Below, piece by piece: positions 19,805 through 27,993 of a DNA stretch of 64,000 nucleotides (position 1 is its first letter; each line of letters opens with the position of its first letter). Both the position numbers and the translations under genes were made by a program. This DNA comes from an uncultured Neomegalonema sp. Its GTDB lineage: Bacteria > Pseudomonadota > Alphaproteobacteria > Rhodobacterales > Rhodobacteraceae. A model generated the notes under the pieces. The model was not told the DNA's origin, did not search any database, and saw only the letters and a list, made by a program, of their open reading frames with translations. The DNA is taken from NCBI GenBank assembly GCA_937957975.1, contig CALFFK010000047.1:113585-177584 (forward strand). The letters run 5' to 3'.

Positions 19805-20440
19805 ATGGCCACAGAGACCCTCGCTCTGGACGATGATACCCTCTCCGATCACGGCGAGCATATTTCCTCGCACCTTGAGGACGCCGTCTCACGCTTTGAA
19901 GTGACGGGCAGCGAGCTGACCCTGTTCGTCCCCCATGACCGGATTGGCGAGGCGCTCACTTTCCTGCGCGACGATGGCATCTGCCAGTACAGGACGCTTG
20001 TGGACATCACTGGCGTGGACTGGCCAGCCCGCGAGAAACGCTTCGATGTTGTCTATCACTTGCTGTCGATGCGACAGAACCAGCGGATACGCGTCAAGAC
20101 TTTCCTGCGTGAAGACGAAATCGCGGAGAGCATCGTGAATATCTTCCCGAACGCCGATTGGTACGAGCGTGAAATTTTCGATATGTATGGCATCCTCTTC
20201 GGTGGCCACCCGGACATGCGCCGCATCCTCACGGATTACGGCTTCACCGGCTATCCGTTGCGCAAGGATTTCCCTGTCACCGGCCATTCCGAAGTCCGCT
20301 ATGATGAGGAAGCCAAGCGCGTCGTTTATGAACCCGTGAAACTGACGCAGGAAATGCGGAGTTTCGATTTCATGTCGCCATGGGAGGGCGCGCAGTACAT
20401 CCTGCCGGGTGACGAGAAGGCCGAAGGGGACAGCAAATGA
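19805..20440 (+). CDS. nuoC: NADH-quinone oxidoreductase subunit C
   Basis: This is the 30-kDa subunit of complex I, with 211 residues from the ATG at 19805 (GAGGA lies 9 nt upstream). The family signature is seen in [32 protein letters not shown] and [13 protein letters not shown]. It follows nuoB after a 102-nt gap and overlaps nuoD by 4 nt. It is a separate gene, not a nuoCD fusion. Confidence 0.95.
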   Translation: MATETLALDDDTLSDHGEHISSHLEDAVSRFEVTGSELTLFVPHDRIGEALTFLRDDGICQYRTLVDITGVDWPAREKRFDVVYHLLSMRQNQRIRVKTFLREDEIAESIVNIFPNADWYEREIFDMYGILFGGHPDMRRILTDYGFTGYPLRKDFPVTGHSEVRYDEEAKRVVYEPVKLTQEMRSFDFMSPWEGAQYILPGDEKAEGDSK

Positions 20441-21657
20441 ACGAGATAACCCCCGTACAGGTCGCGAAGGACGGCTCTACTTCGAACCGTAACTTCAACA
20501 TCAATTTCGGGCCACAGCACCCGGCGGCCCACGGCGTCTTGCGTCTCGTGCTCGAACTCGATGGCGAGATCGTCGAGCGCGTGGACCCGCATATCGGCCT
20601 CCTGCATCGCGGTACGGAAAAGCTGATCGAGCAGAAGACCTATCTTCAGGCGCTGCCCTATTTCGACCGGCTTGATTATGTCGCGCCGATGAATCAGGAA
20701 CACGCTTTCTGTCTCGCCATCGAGAAGATGCTGGACATTAATATCCCGCGCCGTGCTTCGCTCATCCGCGTCCTCTATTCCGAGATCGGGCGTATCCTCT
20801 CGCATCTGCTGAACGTCACGACGCAGGCGATGGATGTCGGTGCCCTCACCCCGCCGCTCTGGGGATTCGAGGAACGCGAAAAGCTGATGATCTTCTACGA
20901 GCGGGCCTGTGGTGCGCGCCTGCACGCCGCATATTTCCGCCCCGGCGGCGTGCATCAGGATCTACCCCCCGATCTGCTGGACGATATCTGGCAATGGACA
21001 GAAGAATTTCCACAGATTCTCGACGATCTGGAAACCCTGCTGACCGAGAACCGCATTTTCAAACAGCGCAATGTTGATATTGGCGTTGTCACGCTGGAGG
21101 AATGCGAAGCGTTGGGCTTTTCCGGTGTCATGGTTCGTGGCTCTGGTGGCGCATGGGATTTGCGGCGTAATCAGCCCTATGAGGGCTATAGCGATTTCGA
21201 TTTCCGGATTCCGGTTGGGAAGAACGGCGATTGCTATGACCGCTACATCATTAGGATGCATGAGATGCGCGAATCCACGCGGATCATGCGGCAGGCGCTT
21301 GAAAAACTCGATACCTGTATCGGCGATCCGGTAATGACTGCGGATGGCAAGATTGCCCCTCCCCGCCGGGCCGAGATGAAACATTCGATGGAAGCCCTGA
21401 TCCATCACTTCAAGCTCTATACCGAGGGCTTCCGAGTCCCGGAGGGCGAAATCTACACCGCTGTTGAGGCTCCGAAAGGCGAGTTTGGCGTCTACATGGT
21501 TTCCGATGGTAGCAACAAACCCTACCGCCTGAAAATCCGCGCCCCCGGCTTTCCGCATCTCGCGGCGATGCATACGATGTGCAAGGGGCATATGCTGGCC
21601 GATGTCAGCGCAATCCTTGGCTCGCTCGATATCGTGTTTGGAGAGATCGACCGTTAA
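20437..21657 (+). CDS. nuoD: NADH-quinone oxidoreductase subunit D
   Basis: This 49-kDa subunit forms the quinone site with NuoB. The protein has 406 residues. Recognisable segments are [42 protein letters not shown] and the C-terminal VFGEIDR. The ATG overlaps the nuoC stop (ATGA). The stop TAA shares its last base with the ATG of the next, non-nuo gene (TAATG). Confidence 0.96.
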   Translation: MNEITPVQVAKDGSTSNRNFNINFGPQHPAAHGVLRLVLELDGEIVERVDPHIGLLHRGTEKLIEQKTYLQALPYFDRLDYVAPMNQEHAFCLAIEKMLDINIPRRASLIRVLYSEIGRILSHLLNVTTQAMDVGALTPPLWGFEEREKLMIFYERACGARLHAAYFRPGGVHQDLPPDLLDDIWQWTEEFPQILDDLETLLTENRIFKQRNVDIGVVTLEECEALGFSGVMVRGSGGAWDLRRNQPYEGYSDFDFRIPVGKNGDCYDRYIIRMHEMRESTRIMRQALEKLDTCIGDPVMTADGKIAPPRRAEMKHSMEALIHHFKLYTEGFRVPEGEIYTAVEAPKGEFGVYMVSDGSNKPYRLKIRAPGFPHLAAMHTMCKGHMLADVSAILGSLDIVFGEIDR

Positions 21658-22157
21658 TGCGTTCAAACAGGATTTTCGTCATGGTTCGTTCTATCCTTGC
21701 TGCTCTGGCAATGTTCGCTATCCCCGCTTTCGCATTGGCTCAGGAAGCCCCGCGACTGCTGCAACTCGAGCTGGAGTCGTCTGGCAAGGGCTATGCTGTC
21801 ATCCTCGATGGGGAGGGCAACGAGCATCATTGTGCGGCCCGCGAAACCCGCGAGTCGGTCGATCTTGGCCCCTGTAAGCCACTTCGCCTTGTCACGCCGC
21901 TTAATGCGCAGACCCGCGAGACCCGATTGCCCACCACACCAACCATGAGTCCGGCTAAACGGAGCGTGGTTGATTTGTTCGAGCGCAACAAATGCTCATT
22001 GACCTATACCGAACTGAAACGTGCCCTCGAAAATCTCGGCGCGCGCCAGCGCCAGACTATCGGCCAGACGGTTGCCGAAATGACCGAACGCGGTGAGATC
22101 GCCGATGATGCCGTGCGTGAGCGCGCCGTCCTCAGGATTGGCGACCGCTGTAGCTAA
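21657..22157 (+). CDS. Secreted protein of unknown function nested in the nuo operon
   Basis: The 166-residue protein starts at the ATG overlapping the nuoD stop (21657), or at the internal Met at 21681. Either start gives a signal peptide (MVRSILAALAMFAIPAFALAQ). The mature N-terminal half has a beta-rich look with two Cys (EHHCAARETRESVDLGPC). The C-terminal half (SVVDLFERNKCSLTYTELKRALENLG, then MTERGEIADDA) reads as short helices resembling a winged-helix arrangement. Complex I operons of alphaproteobacteria are known to carry lineage-specific extra ORFs. I do not recognise this family. Tight spacing to nuoD (1-nt overlap) and nuoE (12 nt) argues for co-expression. Confidence 0.8.
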   Translation: MRSNRIFVMVRSILAALAMFAIPAFALAQEAPRLLQLELESSGKGYAVILDGEGNEHHCAARETRESVDLGPCKPLRLVTPLNAQTRETRLPTTPTMSPAKRSVVDLFERNKCSLTYTELKRALENLGARQRQTIGQTVAEMTERGEIADDAVRERAVLRIGDRCS

Positions 22158-22169
22158 GGAAGACGACCC

Positions 22170-22853
22170 ATGAGTACCCGCCGCCTCGCTGCCGACCGGC
22201 TGCAACCCGATAACTTCGCGTTCTCGTCCGACAACGCCGAATGGGTGAAGACACAAATCGCCAAATTCCCCGAAGGCCGTCAGGCATCGGCGGTGATCCC
22301 GTTGCTGTGGCGTGCGCAGGAGCAGGAAGGCTGGGTCACGCGCGCGGCTATCGAAGAAATCGCGCGCATCCTCGATATGCCAACCATCCGGGTGCTTGAG
22401 GTCGCGACCTTCTACTTCATGTTCCAGCTCGCCCCGACTGGCTCCAACGCTCATATTCAGGTTTGTGGCACGACGCCCTGTATGCTCTGCGGCGCAGAAA
22501 GCCTGGTCGCGGTCTGTGAAAAGTTGATCGGTCCGGCCCATACCGTCTCCACCGATGGCAAATTGTCGTGGGAGGAGGTCGAGTGCCTCGGCGCGTGCGC
22601 CAATGCCCCTATGGCCCAGATTGATTCATGGGTGAAGGGCGGCTTCCACTCCGACTACTACGAAGATCTGGATGAAGCGGGCTTCGCGAAGACTATAGAA
22701 GCCTTCCGCGCAGGTGAGTATCCGAAACCCGGCTCCCAAAAAGGCCGATTCGCTTCCGAGCCACTTGGCAACCAGACATCACTGATCACCGACCACGCCG
22801 AACCCCATAACGCGGCGGTCGCCACCGCCATCGCCGAAGGAGCCTCGGCATGA
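22170..22853 (+). CDS. nuoE: NADH-quinone oxidoreductase subunit E
   Basis: This 24-kDa subunit carries a [2Fe-2S] cluster. The protein has 227 residues. The four cysteine ligands are visible in [13 protein letters not shown] and [11 protein letters not shown]. The C-terminal tail after [16 protein letters not shown] is about 45 residues longer than the E. coli-type protein, as is usual in alphaproteobacteria. A GGAAG site precedes the ATG. The stop overlaps nuoF by 4 nt. Confidence 0.95.
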   Translation: MSTRRLAADRLQPDNFAFSSDNAEWVKTQIAKFPEGRQASAVIPLLWRAQEQEGWVTRAAIEEIARILDMPTIRVLEVATFYFMFQLAPTGSNAHIQVCGTTPCMLCGAESLVAVCEKLIGPAHTVSTDGKLSWEEVECLGACANAPMAQIDSWVKGGFHSDYYEDLDEAGFAKTIEAFRAGEYPKPGSQKGRFASEPLGNQTSLITDHAEPHNAAVATAIAEGASA

Positions 22854-24160
22854 GCTTCGATTTCCTCACCGACGAGAACCGTATCTTCACGAACCTCTAC
22901 GGACAGAAAGACCGCTCTCTCAAGGCTGTTAAGGCGCGCGGGCATTGGGATGGCACGGCGGACATTCTCGGCAAGGGCCGCGACTGGATCGTGCAGGAGA
23001 TGAAGGATTCCGGCTTGCGCGGGCGCGGTGGTGCGGGTTTCCCGACCGGCCTGAAATGGTCCTTCATGCCCAAGGAATCCGACGGTCGGCCTCATTACCT
23101 CGTCGTGAATGCTGACGAATCCGAACCCGGCACCTGCAAGGATCGCGAGATCATGCGTCACGATCCGCATACGCTGATCGAAGGGTGTTTGATCGCCAGC
23201 TTCGCGATGGGCGCTCATGCCGCCTATATTTATATTCGCGGTGAGTACGTTCGTGAGCGTGAGGCTTTGCAACAGGCTATCGACGAAGCCTATGAAGACG
23301 GCCTGATCGGCAAGAATGCCAGTGGCTCCGGCTTTGATTTTGATTGTTATCTCAGCCACGGCGCGGGCGCGTATATCTGCGGCGAGGAAACGGCCCTCAT
23401 TGAGAGTCTTGAGGGCAAGAAAGGGATGCCGCGCCTCAAACCGCCATTTCCTGCTAATGTTGGCCTTTATGGTTGTCCCTCTACCGTCAACAATGTTGAA
23501 AGCATTGCGGTTGTCCCGACTATCCTGCGCCGGGGTGCGGGATGGTTTGCGGGCTTTGGACGCGAGCGCAATGCGGGCACCAAAGTCTTCGCCATTTCTG
23601 GCCACGTCAACAACCCGTGCGTGGTCGAGGAGGCCATGTCGATCCCCTTCCGCGATCTGATTGACCGCCATTGTGGTGGTTTCCGGGGCGGCTACGAAAA
23701 CATGAAAGCTGTCATCCCTGGCGGCTCCTCCGTTCCTTGCCTGACCAATGCACAGGCAAAAGACGTGCTGATGGATTTCGACGCCCTGTCCGAGCTTAAA
23801 TCCGGCCTTGGTACGGCAGCAGTGATTGTGATGGACGAGAGTACCGACATCATCAAGGCGATCTGGCGGCTCTCGAAATTCTACAAACATGAATCCTGCG
23901 GCCAATGCACCCCTTGCCGTGAAGGCACAGGCTGGATGATGCGCGTCATGGACCGTCTGGTAGAGGGCCGCGCGGCAGTCGAGGAAATCGACATGCTATT
24001 GGAAGTCACCAAGCAGGTCGAAGGTCACACCATCTGCGCGTTGGGCGACGCCGCCGCATGGCCGATCCAGGGTCTCATCCGCAACTTCCGCGATGAAATC
24101 GAAGAACGCATCAAGGCACTGGATACAGGCCGGGTGACGGCGGCTGTTGCGGCGGAATAG
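22850..24160 (+). CDS. nuoF: NADH-quinone oxidoreductase subunit F
   Basis: This is the NADH- and FMN-binding subunit, with 436 residues. The glycine-rich NADH site ([15 protein letters not shown]), the FMN-site segment [13 protein letters not shown] and the N3 cluster motif [12 protein letters not shown], with its partner Cys in HTICALGD, are all intact. nuoG does not follow. The next gene is an unrelated flavoprotein after a 72-nt gap, so nuoG and nuoH-N must lie elsewhere. Confidence 0.96.
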   Translation: MSFDFLTDENRIFTNLYGQKDRSLKAVKARGHWDGTADILGKGRDWIVQEMKDSGLRGRGGAGFPTGLKWSFMPKESDGRPHYLVVNADESEPGTCKDREIMRHDPHTLIEGCLIASFAMGAHAAYIYIRGEYVREREALQQAIDEAYEDGLIGKNASGSGFDFDCYLSHGAGAYICGEETALIESLEGKKGMPRLKPPFPANVGLYGCPSTVNNVESIAVVPTILRRGAGWFAGFGRERNAGTKVFAISGHVNNPCVVEEAMSIPFRDLIDRHCGGFRGGYENMKAVIPGGSSVPCLTNAQAKDVLMDFDALSELKSGLGTAAVIVMDESTDIIKAIWRLSKFYKHESCGQCTPCREGTGWMMRVMDRLVEGRAAVEEIDMLLEVTKQVEGHTICALGDAAAWPIQGLIRNFRDEIEERIKALDTGRVTAAVAAE

Positions 24161-24232
24161 GGGGAGTATTGGGGCAGTGTAGCCGCTGTTCCAACGCTTT
24201 CTTTCGGCCGGAGTCTCGCCTATTGTTGATGA

Positions 24233-25516
24233 ATGACGAGCCTCATTCCTTTCTGGTGGGATGCCGCCCCCCCGCCTGATCCGACCCATGAACCCGTCGC
24301 GTCCACCTGTGATGTTGCGATCGTCGGCGCGGGTTATACCGGCCTCAGCGCCGCCCGGACCCTCGCGAATGCGGGCCTCAGCGTTCAGGTCTTCGATAAA
24401 CAGCGGGTCGGGGAGGGTGCGTCCTCCCGCAATGGCGGTATCCTCAGCGGCAATCTGCGGATTGGCTTTGGTGCGGCAATTCGCAAATACGGGCTGGAAC
24501 AGGCCATCACTATCTATCGTGAAGGTATCGCCGCTCGCGAATTCCTTGCCGCGACCATCCGCGATAATGCCATCGACTGCGATTTTCAGATGAACGGGCG
24601 CTTTACTGGCGCGTTGAACCTTGAAGATTTCGCGGCGATGCAGCGCGAGGTCGATCTTCTCAACCAGCATCTCGACATCGGTGCGCAGGCCATCGCAAAA
24701 TCTGATCTCCCGGATGAAACCGGCTCCATCGCCTATAGCGGCGGCCTGTTACGCAACGATATCGGCATGTTCCACCCCGCCAAGTTCTCGCGGGGTCTTG
24801 CGACCCTTGCTGGTGACGCGGGCGCAACCCTCCACGGCGAGACGGCGGTGACAGGCATTGCGCAAGACGGCGACCGCTTCACCGTCTCCACCGCGCGCGG
24901 CCCCGTCAGCGCCCACCATGTCGTCATGGCCACCAATGGCTACACCGATGCGAGCGACCGCTGGCTCCGCCGCCGCATCGTTCCCATCACCAGCCGTATG
25001 GTCGTGACCGAGGAAATCTCTGACAACCTGATGAACCACTTGCTGCCAAAGCGCCGCGCGATGGGCGAGAACCGCAATCTCTACCGCTATTATCGCCCCA
25101 GCCCTGATGGCAAGCGCATCATGCTGGGCAGCCGTGAACCGGCATTCTCCCGCGATCCCCGTGCCGCCGCCGACCATGTGCAAGCGGGATTGATCGAGAT
25201 TTTCCCCGAACTCTCGGACGTGGCGATCACCCATTCATGGAATGGCTATGTTGCCTTCAGCCGTGATGAACTGCCGCGCATCTTTATGCAGAACGGCATC
25301 CATTATGCCTGCGCCTATTGCGGCTCCGGCACTGTCTGGGCGCATTGGCTCGGCACGAAGGTCGCGCTGCGGATATTGGAACAGACCGGCGGCGACAGCG
25401 CCTTTGACGGCGCACCCAAAGCGATCCCTTTCTTCGAGGGTCGCCCGTGGTTCCTGCCCGCTGCTATGGCGTGGTATGGAATGAAAGACCGCCGGAAAGA
25501 GCGCAAGCCACGTTGA
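24233..25516 (+). CDS. FAD-dependent amine/amino-acid oxidoreductase (DAO family)
   Basis: The 427-residue protein has the FAD-binding Rossmann motif VAIVGAGYTGLSAARTLA near residue 30 and the DAO-family segment GEGASSRNGGILSG. The C-terminal flavin contact region is HYACAYCGSGTVWAHWLG. The organisation resembles gamma-glutamylputrescine oxidase (PuuB/OrdL) type enzymes, which oxidise amines or N-methylated amino acids. The exact substrate cannot be read from the sequence. It has no operon partner, and its stop faces the RraA-like gene 4 nt away. Confidence 0.85.
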   Translation: MTSLIPFWWDAAPPPDPTHEPVASTCDVAIVGAGYTGLSAARTLANAGLSVQVFDKQRVGEGASSRNGGILSGNLRIGFGAAIRKYGLEQAITIYREGIAAREFLAATIRDNAIDCDFQMNGRFTGALNLEDFAAMQREVDLLNQHLDIGAQAIAKSDLPDETGSIAYSGGLLRNDIGMFHPAKFSRGLATLAGDAGATLHGETAVTGIAQDGDRFTVSTARGPVSAHHVVMATNGYTDASDRWLRRRIVPITSRMVVTEEISDNLMNHLLPKRRAMGENRNLYRYYRPSPDGKRIMLGSREPAFSRDPRAAADHVQAGLIEIFPELSDVAITHSWNGYVAFSRDELPRIFMQNGIHYACAYCGSGTVWAHWLGTKVALRILEQTGGDSAFDGAPKAIPFFEGRPWFLPAAMAWYGMKDRRKERKPR

Positions 25517-25520
25517 TCGT

Positions 25521-26216
25521 CTACACGTATTTCACCGTGTCGCCCTTCAGTAATTCCCCGATCGACGGCGGTATCTGCAACCCGTCTGCAACCTCCGCAT
25601 CCAATGCCGTTTCCAGTTCTTTCACCGTCTCCAGCTTTGCCAGCACTTCGTCGATCCGCCCGAAGGGTACGACAACCACACCGTCATGGTCCGCCACGAT
25701 CATGTCACCTGTCTCTACCTGCCGTCCGCCAATCTGAATGGGCAGCCCGACCGAACCAGGGCCGTTGGTATAGGGCGAGGCCGGGGTAAGGCCCGTGGCC
25801 CAGCAGGGCAGTCCAATCTCTACAATCCCCGCATAATCGCGTACCGGCCCATCGGTTACGAGTCCCGCCGCTCCACAATTACGCAGCATCCCGCAGACAC
25901 GATCCCCCGCCGCTGCACAGCCCTGAAACCCGTCAAATGCCGCCAACACCACATCGCCTGCCTGTATCGAAGCCATCGCCGCCAACAGCGCAAGAATATC
26001 TCCCGCTCCGCACCCCACAGTCAACGCAGGCCCAGCCACCACGCTGATGAGATCGCGGCTCTCACCCAACGGCCTGATCCGGTTCGACAGCGCGCCGGAC
26101 CCATACATCGAGTCCGCCACAAAGCTGGTTGGTACACCCTGAAAAGCCGTGATCTGTTCAGCTTTGGGGCGGCGCAAATCACGCGCGATGGTCAAAAGTG
26201 GTGGTTCTTCGATCAT
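25521..26216 (-). CDS. RraA-like family protein (HMG/CHA aldolase or related)
   Basis: The 231-residue protein has the RraA fold signature: GPALTVGCGAGDILALLAAM, then DVVLAAFDG, TDGPVRDYAGI, and ADHDGVVVVPFGRIDEVL near the C-terminus. The R-D pair in PVRD and the D in ADHDGVV correspond to the substrate and metal site of 4-hydroxy-4-methyl-2-oxoglutarate aldolases. Despite the old name, such standalone proteins are more often aldolases or decarboxylases than RNase E inhibitors. It is convergent with the flavoprotein gene and divergent from the carbonic anhydrase. Confidence 0.85.
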   Translation of the reverse strand: MIEEPPLLTIARDLRRPKAEQITAFQGVPTSFVADSMYGSGALSNRIRPLGESRDLISVVAGPALTVGCGAGDILALLAAMASIQAGDVVLAAFDGFQGCAAAGDRVCGMLRNCGAAGLVTDGPVRDYAGIVEIGLPCWATGLTPASPYTNGPGSVGLPIQIGGRQVETGDMIVADHDGVVVVPFGRIDEVLAKLETVKELETALDAEVADGLQIPPSIGELLKGDTVKYV

Positions 26217-26339
26217 GGCAACTTCCTCCTGTTGGCCTGATCATCACCGGAACTTGTGTTCCAATCCAGCAGAATGCTTGAATTTCGCCCCCGACCCCAT
26301 ACAACCCCTGCAATGTCCACGACAGAACAGGGTGAACCC

Positions 26340-26987
26340 GTGAGTACCTTCCCTATCCGTCTGCTTGAAGGCTATCGTTCCTTCGTCACCGATGCCTTGC
26401 CGCGTCAGCAGCAGCGGTTTCGTGATTTGGCGGAGGCTGGCCAGAAACCGGAGACGATGATTGTCGCGTGCTGTGATTCCCGCGCGGCCCCCGAAGTTAT
26501 CTTTGACACCATCCCCGGCGAAGTTTTCGTGCTGCGTAATGTAGCGAATCTTGTGCCGCCCTATGAGCCGGATGGCGCGTATCATTCTACCTCGGCCGCT
26601 CTCGAATTCGCGGTTCAGGCTTTGAAAGTAAAGAATATCGTGGTGATGGGCCATGCCCGCTGTGGCGGTATTGGGGCGGCGCTGGCTCCGGCAGAAAAAC
26701 CCCTATCTCCCGGCGATTTCATCGGCAAATGGATGAGTCTGCTACGCCCCGCCGCCGAAAAGGTCGCTGCTTACGAATCCATGACTGCCAGTGAGCGCAA
26801 TACTGCGCTGGAGCGCATCTCGATCCGTCATTCCATCGACAATCTGCGCAGCTTTCCTTGTGTGCAGATCTTGGAAAGCAAAGGCCGCCTTGCCCTCCAT
26901 GGTGCATGGTTCGACATCGCGACCGGCGAGCTTTGGATCATGGACCCGTCCACCGGCGACTTTGCCCGTCCCGATCTTTCAGCATAG
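26340..26987 (+). CDS. Beta-class carbonic anhydrase
   Basis: It interconverts CO2 and bicarbonate. Zinc ligands are in ACCDSRAAPE (Cys and Asp) and GHARCGGI (His and Cys), and the family segment NVANLVPPYEPDG is intact. I chose the GTG at 26340 (STFPIRLLEGYRSF), preceded by AGGGTGAACCC, because the family normally begins FPxRLLEGYR. This gives about 215 residues. An ATG at 26313 without a ribosome site would add nine residues. It is divergent from the RraA-like gene. Confidence 0.92.
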   Translation: MSTFPIRLLEGYRSFVTDALPRQQQRFRDLAEAGQKPETMIVACCDSRAAPEVIFDTIPGEVFVLRNVANLVPPYEPDGAYHSTSAALEFAVQALKVKNIVVMGHARCGGIGAALAPAEKPLSPGDFIGKWMSLLRPAAEKVAAYESMTASERNTALERISIRHSIDNLRSFPCVQILESKGRLALHGAWFDIATGELWIMDPSTGDFARPDLSA

Positions 26988-27142
26988 CGGCCAGCACACG
27001 GAAGACGCGGTTTCGGCATCCCGTTCGTTCGGGTTGGCCACGTTAAATGTTCCTCATTCTCTCTGACATACACTGTAATCCAGTCGGGGTGAAAACGCTC
27101 CGGGTAACAGTATAGCGTCATGCGCTCCGAAGGAGAGTTTCC

Positions 27143-27451
27143 ATGAAAACCATTATCGCCCTGTCAGTTCTTGCGACCGCATTTGCCAGTACCGCATTTG
27201 CCGCCAACGACTACAAGTTCGGCTGGATGACCGGACAGCTTCCCGGCACCCAGATCGTTGCCGCCAACATTGTGCGCAAGCCGGCCTTTTCAGGTCAAAA
27301 GGAAGAACAGGCACAGGCCATGGACAAGGCTAAATCTGCGCTGGAAAAAGATTATTGCGAGACGCGCGGTGGTGAATTCGTGGTCGATCCGGGCCTCATC
27401 GTGTTCGATAAAGGCATCAACGAATGGATGATTGGTGGCGTTTGTCGCTAA
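27143..27451 (+). CDS. Small secreted protein, tandem paralogue 1
   Basis: The 102-residue precursor has a signal peptide (MKTIIALSVLATAFASTAFA, cleavage at AFA-AND). The mature part is about 80 residues with two conserved Cys, one in KDYCETRGGEFVVD and one in the last residues (WMIGGVCR), which could form a disulfide. It is about half identical to the protein at 27630-27938, with shared blocks VANxVRxPxFxG, QAMDxAK, DYC, EFVVD and the GGxCR end. A GGAGAG ribosome site precedes the ATG; it sits beside a small CTCC/GGAG stem. I do not recognise the family. Confidence 0.82.
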   Translation: MKTIIALSVLATAFASTAFAANDYKFGWMTGQLPGTQIVAANIVRKPAFSGQKEEQAQAMDKAKSALEKDYCETRGGEFVVDPGLIVFDKGINEWMIGGVCR

Positions 27452-27485
27452 TCCGGCTTCAATCATAAAACCCTTTATAATTGGC

Positions 27486-27527
27486 TGTCAGGGTACTGTG
27501 TGCAGTTTTGTATAACGTACCCTGACA
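27486..27527. terminator. Inverted repeat after the first secreted paralogue; possible terminator
   Basis: A perfect 11-bp inverted repeat has arms at 27486-27496 and 27517-27527 (TGTCAGGGTAC and its complement) with a 20-nt spacer. It lies about 35 nt after the first paralogue's stop. No T tract follows directly, although a run of eight T occurs at 27553-27560. It could end the first transcript or be an operator for the second gene. The sequence does not decide. Confidence 0.45.
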
Positions 27528-27582
27528 CGTTAAGGTCTTAATCTAGCGCATCTTTTTTTTACGGGTGTATGGCCAAACAGAA

Positions 27583-27626
27583 ATATCTCCTCTATCGTTT
27601 TCCTCCGGGGCATATTGAGGAGATAT
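27583..27626 (+). promoter_or_regulatory. 5' leader hairpin that encloses the Shine-Dalgarno of the second secreted paralogue
   Basis: ATATCTCCTC at 27583-27592 is the exact complement of GAGGAGATAT at 27617-27626, with 24 nt between them. The right arm contains the GAGGAG ribosome binding site, and the ATG follows 3 nt after the arm, at 27630. In RNA a 10-bp stem would hide the ribosome site. This looks like a translational switch (thermosensor, or protein- or RNA-controlled). The controlling signal is inference only. Confidence 0.6.
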
Positions 27627-27629
27627 AAA

Positions 27630-27938
27630 ATGAAGTCAGTTTTGGCAGTCGTCGCTCTCACCGGGATACTCGCGCTTCCGGCAATCGCCGCTGAAGATTA
27701 TCAATACAACATGAACACTGCCAAGCTGCCCGATGGTGGATTGGTCGTGGCCAATGTTGTGCGTGGCCCGAAATTTACCGGCGAGAAAGACGAGAAGGTA
27801 CAGGCTATGGATCAGGCTAAAATCCAGCTTGATGCCGATTATTGTGCCAAGACAGGCAGTGAATTTGTCGTCGATAATGGATTGGTTCTTTTTGATGCCT
27901 CTTTGGGTGAATGGATGGTTGGTGGCATTTGTCGCTAA
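27630..27938 (+). CDS. Small secreted protein, tandem paralogue 2
   Basis: The 102-residue precursor starts at the ATG at 27630, 7 nt after GAGGAG. A reading from 27615 would remove the ribosome site. The signal peptide is MKSVLAVVALTGILALPAIA and the mature protein starts near AEDYQYN. It shares both Cys and about half of all mature residues with the preceding gene, so the pair arose by tandem duplication. No catalytic motif is seen. A periplasmic or extracellular location is expected. The leader hairpin at 27583-27626 suggests control different from its neighbour. Confidence 0.82.
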   Translation: MKSVLAVVALTGILALPAIAAEDYQYNMNTAKLPDGGLVVANVVRGPKFTGEKDEKVQAMDQAKIQLDADYCAKTGSEFVVDNGLVLFDASLGEWMVGGICR

Positions 27939-27993
27939 CAATACCATGGTTCCGACCTCTCGCTAAGTATGTGACCGGTAAGCGTTTGGCAGC

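Noticed and set aside
22658..23905. Long minus-strand frame opposite nuoE/nuoF (415 codons)
   Set aside because: It mirrors two fully conserved complex I genes and its product has no recognisable motif; typical high-GC shadow.
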